From assembly GCA_030737835.1 (NCBI GenBank), contig JAUJYN010000017.1:2418001-2482000 (forward strand): a stretch of 64,000 nt of DNA, in the 5' to 3' direction. Of the stretch, positions 58,401 through 64,000 are shown one piece after another (the first letter of the stretch is position 1; every line of letters begins with the position of its first letter). A model generated the notes under the pieces. The model did no database searches, was not told where the DNA came from, and saw only the letters and a program-made list of their open reading frames with translations. Origin of the DNA: Acorus gramineus (taxonomy: Eukaryota > Streptophyta > Magnoliopsida > Acorales > Acoraceae). The position numbers and the translations under genes were made by a program.

Positions 58401-59014
58401 ACGAGGCACTTTATGGCCGCAGGCTGCAGGTCCCCCTGTGTTGGGACGAGGTCGGAGAGCACCAGTTGGAGGGACCAGAGATCGTTCACCAGACCTCAGA
58501 GATGGTGAAGACGATTCGCGAGCGTATCCGAGTCGCTCAGAGTCGTCAGAAGTGCTACGCCGACCGTCGTCGCCGTGAGCTCACCTTCGAGGTTGGTGAC
58601 CATGTGTTCTTGAAGGTGTCCCCGATGAAGGGCATCTTCCGTTTCGGTGTGCGGGGCAAGCTGAGTCCGCGTTTCATTGGGCCGTTCCTCATCCTCGAGC
58701 GAGTTGGAGAGGTGGCCTATCGCATAGCTCTGCCCCCACAGTTGGCTCAGGCTAATGACGTCTTCCATGTCTCGCAGCTGAGGCGATATGTCCACGATCC
58801 TGCTCACGTCATCCCGTTCGAGCCGCTCGTCTTCGAGCCGGACTTGTCTTTCGTTGAGCAGCCGATTGAGATCCTGGACCGCCGCGAGAAGAGGCTCCGC
58901 ACCAAGACCGTCCAGCTGGTCAAGGTGCGATGGCAGCACCGTTCCGGTGCCGAGGCCACTTGGGAGCTTGAGGACGCCATGCGTGACGCGTATCCGCATC
59001 TTTTCCCTTCTTAG
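55416..59014 (+). pseudogene. pol: A1 pol region: protease, RT, RNase H, integrase with chromodomain-like tail
   Basis: Domains follow the gypsy order. A Gln-rich spacer (55440-55560) precedes an aspartic protease with DSGATHSF (55704). Reverse transcriptase shows [20 protein letters not shown] (56412 onward), LPFGLTNA and the catalytic box FIDDILVYS (56709). RNase H begins near VYTDAS (57146). Integrase has an HHCC finger (HPGGT about 57783, CLVCQQ about 57876), a core with MDFVSGLPRS (about 57971), SDRDARFTS (about 58154) and ERTIQTLEDM, and the GKLSPRFIGPF C-terminal motif (about 58650). The tail VRWQHRSGAEATWELEDAM (near 58925-58985) is the degenerate chromodomain of Tekay chromoviruses. 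Most of the length is open. The coding region has about two breaks in all, so the copy is a recent fossil. Confidence 0.92.
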
Positions 59015-59049
59015 ATGTTCTTGTATTTATTTTGAGGACAAAATTTCCT

Positions 59050-59062
59050 AAGGGGGGGAGAA
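59050..59062 (+). other. polypurine tract of A1 element
   Basis: AAGGGGGGGAGAA lies directly before the 3' LTR. It is preceded by GAGGACAAAATTTCCT, which also precedes the C1 tract in near-identical form. Confidence 0.92.
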
Positions 59063-62000
59063 TGTTATATATGTGTCACTTTTTGCCTGCTGGTAACCAT
59101 TGGAGCATTTTGGCAGTTTTTGAGTTTTTTCATTTTTTTCGATCGGAACCGCAAAATTTTGGACTGTTAGCTATCGTCCTGTGTTTGAGGACTCCGATTG
59201 AAAATCTAACTGCATATTATGTGTCCTGGTGCCATTTTAAGCCACTCACGAAAATTTCATCGAATTCCGGTACGTTTCAAATTTCACAGTTCCGGGGCGT
59301 ATCCGGGTTTTGACCGAGCGAGAAGTCATTGGGAGAGTTGACTCGGTCAAAGTGGGCCCATGACTTGGTCAACCCTTTTTGTTTTTTTGTGTGGTTGGGT
59401 TGACCCAAGTCAAAGGCCACTTAACTCACCTAATCTAGCCTTAATCCTAATTAATCTTGATTAGCCCTAATTCAAGTGAGGTTTGACTTATTTAATGTGT
59501 AATCTAAAAAGTTTGCCCTACACTATTCATCATCTTCCAAATGCATTTTCTCTCTCCCCCTCTCTCTTTTTCTTAGTTTTGAGCCACCTAGAGGGCTTAG
59601 AACTTAAAACCCAAAACATAGAAAGGATAGATCCGGTCCCGATCTACACCCCGGTGTTTTCGATTCGAATTCCGGCGTGTCTTGCCCTTTCTCCCGCCCT
59701 CTCTTCTCCTCAGATTTGAGCCCTTTCAGAGGTGGGAAGGGGTCTTGGTGGTGGAGACCCTTGGAGAGGCATTTCGGTGCGAGAAGAGCTTCCGGTTCCT
59801 TCCTTCCTCTCCTTCCTTTGGGTAAGCACTCTTTCCTCTTTTTCATGTTTAGATGCTTGTTAGGAGGGTGGTTTTGGGTGTTGGTGGCTGTGGGGGGGGT
59901 GTTTGGTGGCTGTTGGGGGCCATTGGTGGCCGGATAGAGGAGCTAGGGTGGCTCGGGCAGGGGGTTGGGTGCTCGGGCAGGGTGGCTGGTGGTCTCGGGC
60001 AGGTTGGCAGCACAGGCAGCAGCACAGGCAGCAAGCAGCGCAGCAGGCAGGGCGCGCGCAGGCGTGCGCGCGGGCGTGCGCTCGGGGGAGCTGGAGGGCG
60101 TGCTGGGTGCGTGTGCTAGGCGCGCGTGCGGCCTGGGAGCGGGTGTGCTGGGCGCTGGTCATGGGCGATGGGGCGCTGCGTGCAGGGCGCCGTAGGGGGC
60201 GTGCGCGCGGAGCGTTGCGCAGAGGCGCAGGTGCGCTGTGCGCGCGCGGCGAGTCGCTGGTGCGCGCAGGGTGCGCGCGGAGCGAGGCGAGGGCAACGGA
60301 GGTGCGCGCGGGGCGAGGCGCTGGGCGCGCGGGGCGTGCGGTGTGCGCGCGGGCTGCTGCGCTGGGGCGCAGTGAGCGCGCGGTGCACCCGGGGGGGCGG
60401 GGGGCTCGGCTGCATGTCCAGGCGTGCGGGGAGGGGCTGAGGCGCGGCAGTGCATCCGAGGGCGGGTGGCCGTGCGGGTGGTTGCCGGGTGTGCGGGAGT
60501 GAGTCGGGGTGCTCGGGCTAGCGTGCGTACGGGCCGTATGTACGTTTCCCTGAGTGTTGGGTATGTATTTGTGTATTTTTGGGTATTTTGTAGTATTTGT
60601 GTATTTTACTCACCGGGTTGATTACCCTGTCTTGCAGATCCTGACGGACGGTCGCGCGACGACCCGGTTACCGGTGAGTGGGACAACCCAACCCAGTTGG
60701 GAGGCGCTACATGCACTTGGGCGTGTACCGTCCTCCCCTGGGGCACATAGTTAATATTAACTGTTATATTATAATCCATGCAAGCATGACTTATGTGTAG
60801 AATGCATGCCACCCTAGACTTGTATGTTAGGGACTTGCACCCTTAGGATATGTTCATGAGCCGTGCATCCTGTCACCTCGTTATCATGCTAGGAAAGCCT
60901 CGACCTATGCATGCGTCCTATTAGTTTGATTTATTTAATTAAATGCAAGCTTGTGATATTGTTAGCATGCCTTAGGGAATGTAAGGGGGCCTTGCGAGGT
61001 AAACATTGAGACCCGGGCTAGGGTACTCCGTGTTCCTTGTTTGGTTGGCGGGATGTCCTATATCGGGACCTCAGGTTGCCCTCCCAAGGTCTCTTTTCCT
61101 CATTATTATCTTATGTATTCCCCGCATCTTGGTTATGCGCGCTGGAGGAATTCTAGAATTCAAGACATTAGAGTTGTAGAGATGTGTTGTCAGCGGATCC
61201 GAGTGGATCATATGCGATGGATAGGCTGTTCTGTTCCCTTCGTTGGATCCGTGTAGAGACTACCTCAGCGTTAGAAAGGTCGTCCCGTGCAGGGGCTCCC
61301 ATCAGTAGGCACCTCCTGATTTGGTAGACGGACTGTGCTGAATGTGGGAGTGGCCAAACGACCTACGGAGTGGGGAGAGACTATCGGTGGACCAAGGGTG
61401 ACCAACAGCCTAGTCAGTCCCAAGAGCCTATGTCACCTATTGAGGGGTGAGGGTGAGGGTGTGGTGGGCCGGCGATGTGGCGACCCACTGGATTGTGTAA
61501 GGGTGATTATCAGCCTATTAAGTCCCAACATCCTTTGTCACCTATTGAGGGGTGAGGGTGAGGGTGAGGGTATGGTGGTTCGGCGATGTAACGAACCCCC
61601 GGATTGTGTTGTTTATGCCATTTTGAGGCTAGTGACTTGATTAAATGTGGTTAATATAAACTGTGATGCATGGGTTGTGCTATTCACTGAGCGTGTGGCT
61701 CACCCCTCGCATAATTATTTTCTCCAGTGATTACCGAGGCGGACTTGAAGGAGGAGCTTCCCGAGCGACTACACCAGTAGCGGAGTAGCGCCACGTCCCT
61801 CGAGTTTTGAGGCCATCAGCATCCTTCCTTCTCATTGTATGTATATATTTCTGTGCTTGGGCACCTAGTTTGATTGTATTTGGATGTATTGTGGATATAT
61901 TGGCTCTCACAGGACATATGATTATGTATCGAGTCTGTAAAGTGTTGTTGATTTACAGATTCAGTCTTTTTAGCTTCCGCATTTCTATGTATACATCATG

Positions 62001-62129
62001 TCAGCCCTTTTGTTGTCTGTGTTGTCTTTTTAGCTGTTGTTTATGGTATATTATTGATCTCCTGTATTGACTGCTGATATCATGTATACCCTTGCCGCGT
62101 CCCGGGGACGGCCGCCCTGGGGCGTGACA
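59063..62129 (+). mobile_element. A1 3' LTR
   Basis: A 3,067-bp LTR matching the 5' LTR throughout. It shows the same donor (59822), acceptor (60637), 36-nt exon (60638-60673), GTGAGT donor (60674), A1 module (about 60985-61097), G-rich tracts (61441-61575), hairpins and terminus GGGCGTGACA. Length differences from the 5' LTR lie mainly in the GC-rich block. Confidence 0.93.
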
Positions 62130-63111
62130 CCCAATGCCCCGACAGCGCGCCTGCTCTGCGCTGCCTGCGCCCGCAGACTCGCGCGCACGCGGGCGGACGA
62201 CCCCGCACACGCGCCCGAGCCAACCCCACCACTTCCTCAGCCGTCCCACACCCCCACACACATGCATACCATGCATACACCCCATGCATACCCTAACATG
62301 CATCTAAAACAAGGAAAAAGGGAGGAGGAAAGCTCACCCAAGGAGAGGAAGGGAAGGAGGGAAAGATCGGGTGCTCTTCGCGCACCGAAACGCCCCCACC
62401 AAAGCCACCACCACCAAGACCTCCTTCAGCCCTAAAAATGGCTGAAAACAGAGGTAAAAAAGGGCCATGAGAGGAGGAAAACAAAGGGGAATGCGAATCC
62501 GAGACCATGGAAAGATAGATCGGGTCCTCACCTTCCTTTTCTCCTTCTATGGCTTTTCTTTTTAACCACCCTAACTAGATCATAAAGGGGAAATAAAGAG
62601 AGGAGATGAGAGAGCTTGAGAGAGAAGATGATGAATAGGGGGGAGACACTATGCTTGGGCGTGGACCTTAAGTCACCCCACACACACACTCTCACACACT
62701 CACCACTTACACTTAGAACTAATTAGGTTAAGCTAGGTTTAGTTAGGTTTAGGTGAGCTTTGACCCTAGTCAACCCAACCACACTACCAAACAAAACCAA
62801 TTGACCAAGTCAAGGCTCAACATTGACCAAGTCAAGTCTCCCAATGACTTTTCGTTTGGTCAAAACCCGGATACGATTCGGAATTGTGAAATTCTGAAAC
62901 GTTACCGGAATTCGATGAAATTTTCGTGAGTGGCTTGAAATGGCACCAGGACACATAATATGTAGTTAGATTTTCAATCGGAGTCCTCAAGCTCAGGATG
63001 ATAGCTAAAAGTCCAAAATTTTTGCGGTTCCGATCGAAAAAAGAAAAAGTTGAAAAACTGCCAGAATGCTCCAATGGTGACCAGAAAGATAAAAGTGACA
63101 CATATATAACA
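62130..63111 (-). mobile_element. A2 solo LTR, reverse, part 2
   Basis: The rest of the reverse A2 solo LTR after the A1 insertion (the first five bases are the duplicated target). It includes part of the GC-rich block, a pyrimidine-rich leader in reverse, CA repeats near 62680-62710, the W-box-like cluster (62755-62870) and the reverse LTR start ending ATATATAACA at 63111. Confidence 0.85.
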
Positions 63112-63774
63112 GTAATGTATCTCTACCTCGTTGTAACTGTTATCCAGTAACACCAAGTGTTATGGTTAACAGTTGTTCCTCCCCAAGTGTCCCAAAAGCC
63201 TCCCTCTGGGGAATGAGGGCAAGGGCGAGGTTTGGTCGCGCCGTCGCATGACCTTGTTATCCTTGGGGTTTCTACCCATGTTTTTCCTTGAAAGGAAATT
63301 GCCTTAATATTGAATTGTTGTAATGGTGTTTGGTTTCCAGCCACTCACTGAGCTTGTAGCTCACCACTCACGTATTGTTTCTTCCTCAGGAGCAGTGTTG
63401 GGCGTGAAGCTGGAGCTTCCCTGTGGCGGGGTTCGAGTGCGTGGAGTGTCCCGTTTGGCGGGTGGTGAGTGCGAGGCTGTCAGCAGTCCTAGAGTCATTT
63501 TATGTATTGTAAATCGTGCATGTGGCACAGGTTGTATTTTATTTGGACTAGACTTAGCTCTCACAGGACATTGATTGTGTATTCGAGTCTGTAATAATGT
63601 TTTTCTTTACAGACTTATTAATATTTTTATGCTTCTGCATTTCAGTTGAGTTATCAATTCGCATTGCCTTGCCACCTTGTATGTTGTTGTTGGAGTCTTT
63701 GTTGACCTCAAGTATTGATCGTTGATAATCTATATATTGCCACGTCTCGGGGACGGCCGCCCTGGGGCATGACA
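63112..63774 (+). mobile_element. C8 LTR, part 3, forward (3' end)
   Basis: The last part of C8 from just after the A2 duplication to the terminus GGGGCATGACA at 63774. It contains the TGAGC-TTGTA-GCTCA hairpin near 63349, the acceptor-like TTTCTTCCTCAG (about 63379-63390), TTAGCTCTCACAGGAC (U5 arm) and hairpin GTCTGTAA...TTACAGAC near 63587-63615. Confidence 0.8.
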
Positions 63775-64000
63775 GTAGGTACATTTCAGGTTGTAGGAAA
63801 ACCATTGTCAACTACAAGCTAATACTTTAGTTAATATTTTGACAAAAAATGAAAATTTTGTTTCGTTTTGTTGTGGTGGATTAACTCTGTGCAGATACTA
63901 GTGTTGGGTTATAAGAATTTATAATAGGTAACCAAACGCATCACACAAGACTCAATGTCATGACTCTTATACAATAGAACATGTTCAAACTACACAATAA
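63775..64000. other. unassigned edge, possible copia tail
   Basis: It does not match the A, C or E LTRs. On the plus strand one frame near 63813-63860 reads LVNILTK, faintly like the ADILTK end of copia RNase H, and TGTTGGGTTATAAG (63903) could be an LTR start. This is too short and weak to claim. I see no host gene here. Confidence 0.25.

Larger units (their letters stand above)
51041..62129 (+). mobile_element. near-complete A1 element, Ty3/gypsy Tekay/Del chromovirus
   Basis: The only nearly whole retrotransposon in the window, about 11.1 kb: 5' LTR (51041-54137), iMet primer site, gag-pol (54258-59014), polypurine tract and 3' LTR (59063-62129). It sits inside a reverse A2 solo LTR with a near-perfect 5-bp duplication. 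The LTRs differ by roughly 2-3% in the parts I compared by eye, suggesting about one million years at 1.3e-8 substitutions per site per year. Coding sequence is largely open with about two breaks, so it is a fossil. The gag-pol DNA is GC-rich compared with the LTR U3 and U5. Confidence 0.93.

Noticed and set aside
63775-64000. Copia RNase H end and LTR start
   Set aside because: Only a seven-residue resemblance in one frame. It is too weak for a confident call at the window edge.

Overview
This window looks like gene-free nuclear heterochromatin from a flowering plant. I see no host gene, tRNA or rRNA. Essentially all of the 64 kb is nested and rearranged LTR retrotransposons. The main coding block (54.26-59.01 kb) is a Ty3/gypsy gag-pol of the Tekay/Del chromovirus type, with a tRNA-iMet primer site and a chromodomain-like tail. 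That lineage is typical of plant pericentromeric DNA. The sequence does not identify the species.

I use working names for the repeat families. A is a Tekay/Del family with LTRs of about 2.6-3.2 kb that start TGTTATATATG and end GGGGCGTGACA, with subtypes A1 and A2. C is a related family with LTRs of about 3.6-3.8 kb that start TGTTATGCC, has the same 3' terminus, and carries only a decayed Tekay-like internal region. E is a third LTR family (TGTAACG...CGTTACA). There is also one Ty1/copia element.

Layout, with inserted elements in brackets: A1 5' LTR end, primer site and gag start (1-2742); reverse A2 LTR piece (2743-3890); reverse copia (3891-12352) [forward C1, 5239-10828]; reverse A1 solo LTR (12353-15520); forward A2 piece (15521-17056); reverse C2 piece (17057-17620); E-like LTR region (17621-20435) [solo LTR 17993-19275]; forward A2 piece (20436-22130); forward C3 (22131-24577); reverse C4 LTR (24578-31345) [C5 LTR 26385-30009] and its internal region (31346-34037); reverse C6 LTR (34038-42621) [A2 solo LTR 34950-39994 [E solo LTR 35693-38124]]; reverse C7 piece (42622-43258); forward C8 LTR (43259-63774) [C9 LTR 44717-48473] [reverse A2 solo LTR 49336-63111 [near-complete A1 element 51041-62129]]; unassigned edge (63775-64000).

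The nesting orders the insertions: copia and most C copies are oldest, A2 LTRs landed in C, and A1 and E landed in A2. Several insertions keep target-site duplications that fix their borders. The A1 element is the only nearly whole copy. Its LTRs differ by roughly 2-3% in the stretches I aligned by eye, or about one million years at a commonly used grass rate.

The most interesting signal is in the noncoding LTR and leader. Families A and C share an apparent two-intron leader with a 36-nt exon, a short hairpin just before the second acceptor, a second hairpin near the LTR end, G-quadruplex-type (GGGTGA)n tracts and a nearly identical 3' terminus. In A1, a 16-nt U5 segment is complementary at 15 positions to the sequence just after the primer site. 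The shared termini and shared decay suggest that C is a non-autonomous family moved by an A-like enzyme set.
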